DNA from: Flavobacterium sp. 9
GTDB taxonomy: Bacteria > Bacteroidota > Bacteroidia > Flavobacteriales > Flavobacteriaceae
NCBI RefSeq assembly: GCF_002754195.1
Contig: NZ_PEEU01000001.1
Span: 5,084,001-5,148,000 of the forward strand
DNA length: 64,000 bases
Direction of reading: 5' to 3'
How positions within the stretch are numbered: the first letter of the stretch is position 1; every line of letters starts with the position of its first letter. The translations under genes were made by a program, and so were the position numbers. This document shows positions 17,348 to 25,912 of the stretch, one piece after another. The notes under the pieces were generated by a model. The model saw only the letters and a program-made list of their open reading frames with translations, did no database searches and had not been told where the DNA came from.

Positions 17348-18118
17348 ATGAAAAGAGTTACCGCAAAAATTTTGTTTGCTTCAGTTCTGATGATGTTTAT
17401 TGCATGTACAGATAAAAATAATACAAAAGAAGTAGAAAAAAAACATTGGAATTACGAAGGTGAAACCGGACCGGAACATTGGTCAGAAATTGATCAGAAT
17501 GATTGTGGAGGAAGAGCACAATCGCCGATAGATATAATGGAGACGGAAACTGATAAAACTTTATTGCCAATTGAATTTCATTACAATGAAAAAACAAAAA
17601 TCCATGATATTATAAATAATGGACATTCTATTCAGGTTGATTTTGAGCCGGACGATTATATTATGGTCGATGGTGATAAATATGAGTTAAAACAATTTCA
17701 TTTTCACGAACCTGCAGAACATACCATTCGTGGCGTGAGATATCCATTAGTTATTCATATGGTTCATATGAACAAAGAAGGAAAGTATGTCGTACTTGCA
17801 ATTATGGCTCAGGAAGATAAACAAATCAATGAGGCTTTTGAATTTCTTGATAAATTTTTGCCTCTAAAAGTTAATGAGAGTATAAAAGTAAATGAAGATT
17901 TTAATATAAATAAAGTACTGCCGGAAAATCAAGCATATTACACGTATACAGGCTCGCTTACTACACCACCTTGTACCGAAGGAGTTCAATGGTATATTTT
18001 TAAAAACCCTGTAGGTGTTTCTTTAAAAATAATTGAAGACTTAAGAAAGATAATGCCAGTTAATAATTTTAGGAATGTACAGCCTTTAAATGGGCGAATA
18101 ATTAAGGAATCAATATAA
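17348..18118 (+). CDS. Alpha-class carbonic anhydrase, lipoprotein
   Basis: Interconverts CO2 and bicarbonate. The 256-residue protein starts with a type II signal peptide ending in FIAC (lipid-modified Cys20), so it should be anchored in a membrane facing the periplasm or surface. The alpha-class active site is complete: QSPIDI (about 58-63), zinc ligands His118 and His120 in FHFHEPAEH, His137 in VIHMVHM, Glu124, and SLTTPPCTEGVQW containing the gatekeeper threonine. Alpha-CAs in Gram-negative bacteria are periplasmic, which agrees. It has its own terminator. Confidence 0.95.
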   Translation: MKRVTAKILFASVLMMFIACTDKNNTKEVEKKHWNYEGETGPEHWSEIDQNDCGGRAQSPIDIMETETDKTLLPIEFHYNEKTKIHDIINNGHSIQVDFEPDDYIMVDGDKYELKQFHFHEPAEHTIRGVRYPLVIHMVHMNKEGKYVVLAIMAQEDKQINEAFEFLDKFLPLKVNESIKVNEDFNINKVLPENQAYYTYTGSLTTPPCTEGVQWYIFKNPVGVSLKIIEDLRKIMPVNNFRNVQPLNGRIIKESI

Positions 18119-18132
18119 TATTTTTATTTAAT

Positions 18133-18164
18133 AAAAAAGAAGGTCATAATAGACCTTCTTTTTT
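18133..18164 (+). terminator. Intrinsic terminator after the carbonic anhydrase gene
   Basis: A perfect 13-bp stem including A6/T6 ends (18133-18145 with 18152-18164) and a 6-base loop. Confidence 0.9.
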
Positions 18165-18196
18165 GTTTTTATACATCATTTAATTAATAAAATATT

Positions 18197-18204
18197 TAAT
18201 TTTG
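18197..18204 (+). promoter_or_regulatory. mazG -7 box
   Basis: TAATTTTG lies 17 bases before the ATG at 18222, giving a leader of about 11 bases. No TTG at 17-23 bases upstream. Confidence 0.5.
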
Positions 18205-18221
18205 ATTTAACAATAGAAAAA

Positions 18222-18992
18222 ATGAGCAAAGAACTTCAACTTAAGGCCTTCGAAAGATTATTAATTATAATGGATGAGCTTCGTGAGCAATGTCCTTGGG
18301 ATAAAAAGCAAACTTTGCAGACGCTCAGACATCTTACAATTGAAGAAACTTATGAATTAGGTGATGCCATTTTGGATAATGATCTGAATGAAGTTAAAAA
18401 AGAATTAGGTGATTTATTACTACATATTGTTTTTTATGCTAAAATTGGTTCTGAAACCAATGATTTTGATATTGCAGATGTTTGTAATGAGATTTGTGAT
18501 AAGTTAATCCACCGTCATCCTCATATTTATAGCGATACAGTTGTTAAAGACGAAGAAGAAGTCAAACAAAATTGGGAAAAGTTAAAGCTTAAAGAAGGTA
18601 AAAAATCAGTTTTAGAAGGTGTTCCAAGAAGTTTGCCGGCATTAGTAAAAGCAAGCCGAATTCAGGATAAAGTAAAAGGAGTAGGTTTTGACTGGGAAGA
18701 ACCACATCAGGTTTGGGATAAAGTGCAGGAAGAACTTGAAGAATTACAAGTTGAGGTAGAATCCGGTGATCAGGATAAAATTGAAGCCGAATTTGGAGAT
18801 GTTTTATTCTCGATGATTAATTATGCACGATTTCTAAATGTAAATCCCGAAGATGCTTTAGAGCGTACAAACAAAAAGTTTATAAAGCGTTTTCAATATC
18901 TTGAAAGTAAAGCTGGTGAATTGGGAAAACCTTTGATGGATATGACTTTGGCAGAAATGGACGTGTTTTGGAACGAAGCTAAAAAACTATAA
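18222..18992 (+). CDS. mazG: Nucleoside triphosphate pyrophosphohydrolase
   Basis: MazG hydrolyses NTPs and dNTPs to monophosphates and pyrophosphate and cleans aberrant nucleotides. The 256-residue protein has two all-alpha MazG repeats: the first with CPWDKKQT and EETYELGDAI (about 25-50), the second with EELEELQVEVESGDQDKIEAEFGDVLF (about 170-200), whose EExxE..ExxD metal-binding pattern is intact. Length matches the full two-domain enzyme. It is convergent with the Crp/Fnr gene, the two stop codons being adjacent. Confidence 0.95.
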   Translation: MSKELQLKAFERLLIIMDELREQCPWDKKQTLQTLRHLTIEETYELGDAILDNDLNEVKKELGDLLLHIVFYAKIGSETNDFDIADVCNEICDKLIHRHPHIYSDTVVKDEEEVKQNWEKLKLKEGKKSVLEGVPRSLPALVKASRIQDKVKGVGFDWEEPHQVWDKVQEELEELQVEVESGDQDKIEAEFGDVLFSMINYARFLNVNPEDALERTNKKFIKRFQYLESKAGELGKPLMDMTLAEMDVFWNEAKKL

Positions 18993-19673
18993 CTATTCAG
19001 CTAGTTTTTTTAATGCTTTTATGTTTTTAAGGATTATTTTTTTACCTAGTAATTCAATCAATTCCAGTTTATTAAAGTCAGATAACAATCGAATGCAGCT
19101 TTCTGTTGCGGTTCCAATCATTCCGGCTAATTCTTCTCTGCTAAGTTGTACTTTTAGAGTTTTATCTGTATTTTCTCCAAATGCATCATACAAGTACAGC
19201 AAAGTTTCTGCTAATCGTTGTTTTACGGTTTTTTGAACTAACGCAATTTTTTCGTTTTCAGATTCTTTCAAATCTTCACAGACAGATTGCATCAGGTTCA
19301 TTGAGAATTGATTGTTAGTATTGAAGAAATGTATGATTTCGCTTTTCGGAATAAAGCAAACTTCCATATCAGCAACAGCTTTTGCAGTCAAATTTGCAGG
19401 CTCATTACTAATCATAGAGCGTTGTCCTAAAAGTTCACCTGATTTTACCAGCTTAATAATCTGATCTTTTCCGTTGGCGCTTAATTTAGAAAGTTTTCCA
19501 ACACCATCTTTTATACAAAAAACACCATTTGTTAATTCGCCTTCTTCAAAAATAGCTTCGCCTTTTTTAATGTTGTAAGTAGATTTGCTATTAGCCAACT
19601 TTATAACCTCGTCTTTATTCAGTGCTTTAAGAGAAGATAACTGTCTTACGATACATTGGTCACATTTATTCAT
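18993..19673 (-). CDS. Crp/Fnr-family transcriptional regulator of the cbb3 locus
   Basis: The 226-residue protein has a cyclic-nucleotide-binding-like beta-roll (about 28-125, with KKGEAIFEEGELTNGVFCIKDG), a dimerisation helix and a C-terminal winged helix (VQLSREELAGMIGTATESCIRLLSDF; the recognition helix holds GTATESCIRLL, similar to the E..SR of Fnr/Crp). The N-terminus MNKCDQCIVR contains a CxxC, but not the four-cysteine set of an E. coli-type 4Fe-4S Fnr, so oxygen sensing by a cluster is not proven. It is divergent from ccoI and is the best candidate to bind the three palindromes ahead of ccoI, ccoS and hemN. Confidence 0.88.
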   Translation of the reverse strand: MNKCDQCIVRQLSSLKALNKDEVIKLANSKSTYNIKKGEAIFEEGELTNGVFCIKDGVGKLSKLSANGKDQIIKLVKSGELLGQRSMISNEPANLTAKAVADMEVCFIPKSEIIHFFNTNNQFSMNLMQSVCEDLKESENEKIALVQKTVKQRLAETLLYLYDAFGENTDKTLKVQLSREELAGMIGTATESCIRLLSDFNKLELIELLGKKIILKNIKALKKLAE

Positions 19674-19690
19674 AGCAAAAATATTTAATG

Positions 19691-19698
19691 CAAAATTA
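19691..19698 (-). promoter_or_regulatory. -7 box of the Crp/Fnr gene
   Basis: CAAAATTA on the plus strand reads TAATTTTG on the minus strand and gives a leader of about 10 bases to the ATG at 19673. A second match at 19676-19683 is too close to the start codon to be used. Confidence 0.45.
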
Positions 19699-19805
19699 AC
19701 TATTATTAGCTTTCGAAGGTGTTATTATTACTGAAAAATCATATAAAAAGTCTTATGTTGTTATTTACCAGATTTATTTGGTACATTAGAATTCGATTTA
19801 AATGC

Positions 19806-19853
19806 AATATGATAAATGTCATATTTAAATTCGCTTCTTATTTGGAATATTTG
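19806..19853 (+). promoter_or_regulatory. Fnr-like operator and degenerate -7 box of ccoI
   Basis: AATATGA and TCATATT (19806-19812, 19819-19825) flank TAAATG; the core 14-mer ATGATAAATGTCAT at 19809-19822 differs by one base from the hemN operator. An AATATTTG (19846-19853, one mismatch to TAnnTTTG) lies 37.5 bases from the operator centre, within one base of the spacing at ccoS and hemN. It also lies between the regulator gene and ccoI, so it could serve autoregulation. Confidence 0.65.
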
Positions 19854-19874
19854 TTACACTAAAAAAAACAAATT

Positions 19875-22268
19875 ATGAGTGAGCAGGGTTGCTTTCATTG
19901 TGGACTTACCATTCCTAAAAATGAAGAAATCAATTTTGATGAAAAAAAGTTTTGTTGCAACGGTTGTAAAACAGTTTACGAAATTTTTAGTCTTCATGAT
20001 TTAACCTGTTATTATGATTTTGAAAAATCGCCGGGAGCTACTCCTCAAGATATACAAGGTAAATATGATTTCCTGGATAATGAAGCTATTTTATCAAAAG
20101 TATTAGAATTCCAAGAAGGAAACACCGCAATAGTTTCTTTAAATATTCCTCATATTCATTGTAGTTCTTGTATTTGGATTCTTGAAAATCTAAATCGAAT
20201 TCAATCCGGAATAAGCACTTCTCAGGTTAATTTTCCTGAAAAAAGAGTTCGAATTACTTTCAATTCAGATCTTGTTTCCCTTAAGGATATTGTTAATTTG
20301 CTTAGCTCAATCGGTTATGAACCTTATATAAGTTTAGAAAATTACGAGACAGGAAAAAATAGTGTTGATCGTAGTTTAACCTACAAACTTGGTGTTGCCT
20401 TTTTTTGTTTTGGAAACATTATGTTGCTTTCTTTTCCGGAATACTTTGAAATCAAAGAGTTCTGGCTTGATAATTATAAACCTTTTTTTAGAATTTTAAT
20501 CTTTGTTTTGGCATTGCCAAGCTTTTTATATTCAGCAAGCGGTTATTATGTTTCTGCTTATAAAAGTATAAAATCGAGAATGTTAAACATCGATATTCCA
20601 ATTGCTTTAGGAATTATTGTAATGTTTGTGCGAAGTACGTTTGACATTGTTATGAATTATGGATCCGGTTTTTTTGACAGTTTAACAGGATTGGTATTTT
20701 TCATGTTACTCGGAAAAATGTTTCAAATAAAGACTTATAGTTTTTTAAGTTTCGAAAGAGATTTTAAATCTTATTTTCCAATTGCTGTTACTAGAATTAA
20801 TTCAGATACTTCTGAAGAAAGCGTACCTATTTATGATATTTTAAAAGGTAATCGTCTACTAATAAGAAATCAGGAATTAATTCCAGTTGACGGTATTTTA
20901 ATAAGTGAAAGTACCGAAATTGATTATAGTTTTGTTACAGGTGAAGCGGTTCCGATAACAAAAAAATCTGGAGACAAGGTATTTGCTGGCGGAAAACAAA
21001 TAGGTAAAGTTGTAGAGATGGAAGTTTTACATTCTGTTTCGCAAAGCTATCTGACGCAATTATGGAGCAATGAAATTTTTCAGAAAAAGGTATTTCAAAA
21101 ACACAAAACCATTACAGATGCAATTAGTCGTTATTTCACACCTATATTATTATTAATTGCTTTTGGAGGATTTGGGTATTGGATATTTATTGATGCCAAT
21201 ACCGCTTTCAATGTTTTTACAGCAGTTTTAATTGTAGCTTGTCCTTGTGCATTGGCTCTTACAGCACCGTTTACTTTTGGAAATATTCTTCGAATAATGG
21301 GTAAGCAGAAAATGTACCTTAAAAATGCTTTAGTAATTGAACAATTAGCAAGAGTTGATACGATAGTTTTTGATAAAACCGGAACAATTACAACCAACAA
21401 AAAATCAAATATTCAATATGAAGGTGATAAATTGAGTGAAGAAGATTTTATACTTATTAAAAATGTTCTTCGCGGCTCAAATCATCCTTTAAGCCGAATG
21501 TTATATGATTTTTTACCCGAATCAAAAAGGCTTGCAATAGATGATTTTCAGGAGATAACAGGAAGAGGAATTCAAGCTTTTACAGAAAATAAATTAATTA
21601 AAATTGGTTCTGCAGAGTTTGTAGATAGTCCAGTTTCGGATCTTTCAGAAATTGAAAAAACAGGCCTGCATATTAGGATCAATGATACTTATTATGGGAA
21701 ATTCACATTCCAGAATCAATATCGAGAAGGCTTAGAAAAACTATTTCTCACATTGAGTAAAGACTATCAAATAAAAGTACTTTCGGGAGATAATGATGGA
21801 GAACGTTCTAATTTGGAAGCGATTTTGCCAAAAAATACAGAATTGATTTTTAATCAAAAACCAGAACAGAAACTGGAGTTTATCAAAAAACTACAAGAAA
21901 GTGGTCAAAATGTGATGATGGTTGGAGACGGTTTAAATGATGCCGGAGCATTAGCGCAGAGTAATGTTGGGATCTCTATTTCTGAAAATGTGAATGTGTT
22001 TTCTCCTGCTTGTGATGCGATTTTAGCAGCAAGTGAATTTTCGCGACTGGATTATTTTTTAAGATTATCGCAAAAATCAATTACAATAATAAAGATGAGT
22101 TTTGTCTTATCATTACTTTATAATATTGTAGGACTTTCCTTTGCTATTACTGGCAATCTACTTCCTTTAGTTGCGGCGATTATCATGCCTTTAAGTACTA
22201 TTACGATAGTAAGTTTTGTGACTTTTATGTCTAACTATTTCAGTGCTAGTAATTTAAAACGATTATAA
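19875..22268 (+). CDS. ccoI: Heavy-metal P1B-type ATPase, CcoI/FixI type
   Basis: A copper-transporting P1B ATPase of 797 residues. Order: an N-terminal cysteine-rich metal-binding segment (Cys6, Cys9, Cys27, Cys28, Cys31), a heavy-metal-associated domain with CSSC (96-99), two N-terminal membrane helices and more, the actuator TGEA, the intramembrane CPC motif (456-458), the phosphorylation site DKTGT with Asp500, the SNHPLSR HP motif and GDGLNDAGAL. CcoI-type pumps deliver copper for the CuB site of cbb3 oxidase rather than for resistance, which fits the location upstream of ccoS and ccoN. Confidence 0.93.
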   Translation: MSEQGCFHCGLTIPKNEEINFDEKKFCCNGCKTVYEIFSLHDLTCYYDFEKSPGATPQDIQGKYDFLDNEAILSKVLEFQEGNTAIVSLNIPHIHCSSCIWILENLNRIQSGISTSQVNFPEKRVRITFNSDLVSLKDIVNLLSSIGYEPYISLENYETGKNSVDRSLTYKLGVAFFCFGNIMLLSFPEYFEIKEFWLDNYKPFFRILIFVLALPSFLYSASGYYVSAYKSIKSRMLNIDIPIALGIIVMFVRSTFDIVMNYGSGFFDSLTGLVFFMLLGKMFQIKTYSFLSFERDFKSYFPIAVTRINSDTSEESVPIYDILKGNRLLIRNQELIPVDGILISESTEIDYSFVTGEAVPITKKSGDKVFAGGKQIGKVVEMEVLHSVSQSYLTQLWSNEIFQKKVFQKHKTITDAISRYFTPILLLIAFGGFGYWIFIDANTAFNVFTAVLIVACPCALALTAPFTFGNILRIMGKQKMYLKNALVIEQLARVDTIVFDKTGTITTNKKSNIQYEGDKLSEEDFILIKNVLRGSNHPLSRMLYDFLPESKRLAIDDFQEITGRGIQAFTENKLIKIGSAEFVDSPVSDLSEIEKTGLHIRINDTYYGKFTFQNQYREGLEKLFLTLSKDYQIKVLSGDNDGERSNLEAILPKNTELIFNQKPEQKLEFIKKLQESGQNVMMVGDGLNDAGALAQSNVGISISENVNVFSPACDAILAASEFSRLDYFLRLSQKSITIIKMSFVLSLLYNIVGLSFAITGNLLPLVAAIIMPLSTITIVSFVTFMSNYFSASNLKRL

Positions 22269-22314
22269 ATAATTCAATGTTATTTTTAGTTAAATTTAAC
22301 TTATCTCCTTATAG

Positions 22315-22359
22315 TATGATAATTATCATATTTTACCCGCCTCTAACGTATTAATTTTG
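22315..22359 (+). promoter_or_regulatory. Fnr-like operator and -7 box of ccoS-ccoNOQP
   Basis: A perfect 16-bp palindrome, TATGATAATTATCATA (22315-22330), is followed by an exact TAATTTTG (22352-22359). The operator centre lies 36.5 bases before the last base of the box, so about -43 relative to the predicted start, near a class II activator position. No -33 TTG is present. Confidence 0.75.
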
Positions 22360-22377
22360 TTAACATAAATTTATGGT

Positions 22378-22569
22378 ATGAGTGTTATTTATCTATTAAT
22401 TTCAGTAAGTATTTTCGTCGCAATTGGGTTTTTTATTGCTTTTATTGTGGCTGTTAAATCCGGACAATATGATGACGATTATACTCCTTCAGTCAGAATG
22501 CTTTTTGACGACGAAACCAAAATTACCCCACAAAATAATAATTCACCAACCGAAGAAAAACAAGTATAA
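22378..22569 (+). CDS. ccoS: cbb3 oxidase assembly protein CcoS
   Basis: A 63-residue protein with one N-terminal membrane helix (about 4-27) followed by the CcoS signature SGQYDDDYTPSVRMLFDDE. CcoS is needed to insert heme b and copper into CcoN. It lies 2 bases before ccoNO and directly after the palindromic operator, so it begins the structural-gene transcription unit. Confidence 0.93.
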   Translation: MSVIYLLISVSIFVAIGFFIAFIVAVKSGQYDDDYTPSVRMLFDDETKITPQNNNSPTEEKQV

Positions 22570-22571
22570 TT

Positions 22572-24758
22572 ATGGAAATGGAACAGTTTTACTACGACAA
22601 CAAAATTGTAAAAAAATTCATTTATGCCACTATCCTTTTTGGAGTAGTAGGTATGTTAGTGGGGCTAACCTTAGCGGTTATGTACCTTTTTCCCAACATA
22701 ACAGATGGGATTTCATGGCTTAGTTACGGTCGTTTAAGACCATTACATACCAATGCAGTTATTTTTGCCTTTGTCGGAAATGCGTTTTTTGCCGGTATGT
22801 ATTATTCGCTACAGCGCTTGTTAAAAGCCAGAATGTTCAGTGATTTTTTAAGTAACTTACATTTTTGGGGTTGGCAGCTTATTATTGTAGCGGCAGCTAT
22901 AACATTACCATTAGGTTATACTTCATCAAAAGAATATGCCGAATTAGAATGGCCAATTGATATTGCGATTGCGCTTATTTGGGTTGTAATGGGAATCAAT
23001 ATGATTGGTACGATGTTACGTCGTAGAGAGCGTCATTTATATGTTGCAATCTGGTTCTATCTTGCAACATTTGTAACAGTTGCTGTTTTGCATATTTTCA
23101 ATAATATTGAGCTTCCGGTTTCAGCTTTAAAAAGTTATTCTGTTTATGCGGGAGTTCAGGATGCTTTGGTACAATGGTGGTACGGTCATAATGCGGTTGC
23201 ATTTTTCTTAACGACACCATTTTTAGGATTAATGTATTACTTCATCCCTAAAGTAGCTAATCGTCCTATTTACTCGTATCGTTTATCAATTATTCACTTT
23301 TGGTCTTTGATATTTATTTATATCTGGGCGGGACCACACCATCTATTATACTCAGCTTTACCAAACTGGGCTCAGAATTTAGGAGTTGCATTTTCAGTAA
23401 TGTTAATTGCTCCTTCTTGGGGAGGAATGATCAACGGATTATTGACATTAAGAGGTGCTTGGGACAAGGTTCGTGAAGAACCAGTTTTGAAATTCTTTGT
23501 AGTAGCAATTACAGGTTACGGAATGGCGACTTTTGAAGGTCCTATGCTTTCTTTAAAAAATGTAAATGCGATAGCGCATTACACAGATTGGATTATTGCA
23601 CACGTTCACGTAGGAGCATTAGCATGGAATGGATTTATGTCATTTGGTATCATTTACTGGTTGATTCCCCGAATGACGAAAAGCACATTATTCTCTAAGA
23701 AGTTAGCCAATTTCCATTTCTGGATTGGGACTTTAGGAATTATTTTATACGCTTTACCAATGTATGTAGCTGGTTTTCAACAAGCATCAATGTGGAAACA
23801 ATTTAATCCAGACGGGACATTAACGTATGGTAATTTCCTTGAGACTGTTACAGCTATTATGCCATTATATTGGATGAGAGCAATTGGAGGTAGTTTGTAT
23901 TTAATTGGTATGCTAACGCTGGTTTATAATATAATAATGACCGTTAGAGCTGGTCATACTATCGAAGATGAATTAGCTCAGGCTCCAGCTTTACAAAGAA
24001 TAAGCAGTAATAGATTAAGTGGAGAAAAATTCCATACCTGGTTAGAAAGAAAGCCAATTCAATTAACCATTTTGGCTACAATAGCTATTCTGATTGGTGG
24101 TATTATTCAAATCGTACCAACAATTATGGTTAAATCAAATATACCAACAATTTCTAGTGTTAAACCATATTCACCTTTAGAGCTTGAAGGTCGTGATCTA
24201 TATATCAGAGAAGGTTGTGTAGGTTGTCACTCACAGTCAGTTCGTCCTTTTAGAAGTGAAGTAGAACGTTATGGACCACAATCAAAAGCGGGAGAGTTTG
24301 TATATGATCATCCATTCCTTTGGGGATCAAAACGTACAGGTCCTGATTTGTTAAGAGTAGGAGGCAAGTATAATGATAACTGGCATTTTAATCACTTCTG
24401 GAATCCGCAAAGTATTTCTGCAGGTTCAATTATGCCGGGTTATAAGTGGTTGTTTGATAATGAGCCAATGGATATTTCCCTAACTCAAAAGAAAATGCAA
24501 GCCATGGTTACACTTGGAGTTCCTTATACAGAAGCAGAGGTTGCAAATGCACAAAAAACGTTAAGAACTCAGGCACTTGCAATAGAGAAAAGCTTAGAAA
24601 ACGATCCGGATTATGTAAAAAGTTACGAGGAGAGCAAGAAAAAAGCAGCTGCAAAAGGCGAAAAATTTGTTCCTATGAATGAAAGAGAAATCGTTGCGAT
24701 GATTGCTTATATACAAAGACTTGGAACTGATATAAAAGTAAAAGAGACATCTAAATAA
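22572..24758 (+). CDS. ccoNO: Fused cytochrome cbb3 oxidase subunits I and II (CcoNO)
   Basis: Catalytic oxidase subunit fused to the monoheme c subunit, 728 residues. The CcoN part (about 1-470) has the heme and CuB histidines in LHTNAV, WWYGHNAV, AGPHHLLYS and IAHVHVGALAW. The CcoO part begins with a membrane helix near 495 and holds one c-type heme site, CVGCH (549-553), followed by SVRPF, TGPDLLRVGGKY and GSIMPGYKW. In proteobacteria these are two genes; the fusion is common in Bacteroidota. It reduces oxygen to water with high affinity in the cytoplasmic membrane. Confidence 0.96.
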   Translation: MEMEQFYYDNKIVKKFIYATILFGVVGMLVGLTLAVMYLFPNITDGISWLSYGRLRPLHTNAVIFAFVGNAFFAGMYYSLQRLLKARMFSDFLSNLHFWGWQLIIVAAAITLPLGYTSSKEYAELEWPIDIAIALIWVVMGINMIGTMLRRRERHLYVAIWFYLATFVTVAVLHIFNNIELPVSALKSYSVYAGVQDALVQWWYGHNAVAFFLTTPFLGLMYYFIPKVANRPIYSYRLSIIHFWSLIFIYIWAGPHHLLYSALPNWAQNLGVAFSVMLIAPSWGGMINGLLTLRGAWDKVREEPVLKFFVVAITGYGMATFEGPMLSLKNVNAIAHYTDWIIAHVHVGALAWNGFMSFGIIYWLIPRMTKSTLFSKKLANFHFWIGTLGIILYALPMYVAGFQQASMWKQFNPDGTLTYGNFLETVTAIMPLYWMRAIGGSLYLIGMLTLVYNIIMTVRAGHTIEDELAQAPALQRISSNRLSGEKFHTWLERKPIQLTILATIAILIGGIIQIVPTIMVKSNIPTISSVKPYSPLELEGRDLYIREGCVGCHSQSVRPFRSEVERYGPQSKAGEFVYDHPFLWGSKRTGPDLLRVGGKYNDNWHFNHFWNPQSISAGSIMPGYKWLFDNEPMDISLTQKKMQAMVTLGVPYTEAEVANAQKTLRTQALAIEKSLENDPDYVKSYEESKKKAAAKGEKFVPMNEREIVAMIAYIQRLGTDIKVKETSK

Positions 24759-24765
24759 CAGCATT

Positions 24766-24960
24766 ATGTTTGAACAGATAAAACACAATATGGAGACTAT
24801 TTCGGGTATTGCCATTTACCCGATACTTTCTCTCTTGATATTTTTCTTCTTTTTTGTTGGCTTAGGCTTTTGGGTGTTCTCCTATAAAAAAGAAAAAATC
24901 CAGGAAATGAGTGAAATACCTTTGGATGAAGGATATGGTATAATTTCAAAAGATATTTAA
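24766..24960 (+). CDS. ccoQ: cbb3 oxidase subunit CcoQ
   Basis: A 64-residue protein with one membrane helix (about 17-40, rich in Phe and Leu) and a short charged tail (YKKEKIQEMSEIPLDEG). Size, topology and position between ccoNO (7 bases) and ccoP (1 base) identify it as CcoQ, which stabilises the oxidase complex. Sequence conservation in this subunit is weak, so the call rests mainly on context. Confidence 0.85.
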   Translation: MFEQIKHNMETISGIAIYPILSLLIFFFFFVGLGFWVFSYKKEKIQEMSEIPLDEGYGIISKDI

Positions 24961-24961
24961 T

Positions 24962-25900
24962 ATGAAAAAATTTTTCCCAGTATATGTAAGAGTACCGCTG
25001 ATTTTCTTCATCGTCTTTGGATTGATGGAATATTTTATAGATTCAGGCGATAAACCGGCTTTTATAAAATATCCAATGGTTTCTGTCTTTTTACTTGTCT
25101 TTTTATTTATACTGATAGCAATCGAGATTACATTAAGTGCTGTCAATCGTGTCATGTATCAATTGATGTCACCGGAAGAAAAGGCGAAATTGGAACATGA
25201 AAATAGTTTGAGCTTAACAGAAAGTACTTGGTATAAAGATTTAATGCTTAAGCTTACCCAAACACAGCCTATTGAAAAAGAAGGTGACTTGCTAATGGAT
25301 CATGATTATGATGGAATTAAAGAGTTAGACAATAATTTACCGCCATGGTGGGTATATTTATTTTATATCTGTATTGTTTTTGGAGTAATCTATGTAGCGC
25401 GTTATGAACTTTTTGGAGGAGACGATCAGGAAACAGAACTTAAAAAAGAAATGGCTCAGGCAAAAATAGATGTAGACGAATATCTTAAAACTGCTCCGGA
25501 TTTAATGGATGAAAAAACAGTTGTTTTACTTACCGATCCGGAAAATTTAGCAATTGGAAAAGAAATATTCACAACCAATTGTGCTGCTTGTCACCGTGCT
25601 GATGCTGGTGGGCAAATTGGACCAAACTTAACGGATGATCGTTGGATTCTAGGAGGAGGAATTAAAAATCTTTTTCATACTATAACAAATGGAGGTCGAG
25701 ATGGTAAAGGAATGATTGCCTGGAAAGGAACCTTAAAACCTAAGGAAATTCAAAAAGTAGCAAGTTACATTCTTTCCTTACAAGGAAGTAATCCAAAAGA
25801 CCCAAAAGAAGCAGAAGGAGAAGTTTGGGTAGATGATAGTGCTCCAGCAAAAGATACCACAGCAAGTACAGCAAAAGATAGTACTGAAGTTAAAAAATAA
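24962..25900 (+). CDS. ccoP: cbb3 oxidase subunit III CcoP, with one visible heme c site
   Basis: The membrane-anchored cytochrome c subunit has 312 residues: two N-terminal helices (about 10-27 and 38-60), a third at about 129-147 preceded by the CcoP_N motif DGIKELDNNLPPWW, then a cytochrome c domain with CAACH (207-211), GQIGPNLTDD and the axial methionine in KGMIAWKG. The C-terminal tail is acidic and low complexity. Classical CcoP has two CxxCH sites; only one is present here, so this chain would carry a single heme c. Confidence 0.92.
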   Translation: MKKFFPVYVRVPLIFFIVFGLMEYFIDSGDKPAFIKYPMVSVFLLVFLFILIAIEITLSAVNRVMYQLMSPEEKAKLEHENSLSLTESTWYKDLMLKLTQTQPIEKEGDLLMDHDYDGIKELDNNLPPWWVYLFYICIVFGVIYVARYELFGGDDQETELKKEMAQAKIDVDEYLKTAPDLMDEKTVVLLTDPENLAIGKEIFTTNCAACHRADAGGQIGPNLTDDRWILGGGIKNLFHTITNGGRDGKGMIAWKGTLKPKEIQKVASYILSLQGSNPKDPKEAEGEVWVDDSAPAKDTTASTAKDSTEVKK

Positions 25901-25912
25901 TTATAATAGATC

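Noticed and set aside
22424-22723. Plus-strand frame overlapping ccoS and ccoNO
   Set aside because: It is out of frame with two clearly identified genes and has low-complexity hydrophobic content.
24594-24815. Minus-strand frame opposite the end of ccoNO and the start of ccoQ
   Set aside because: It lies against well-supported cytochrome oxidase genes and has no recognisable protein features.
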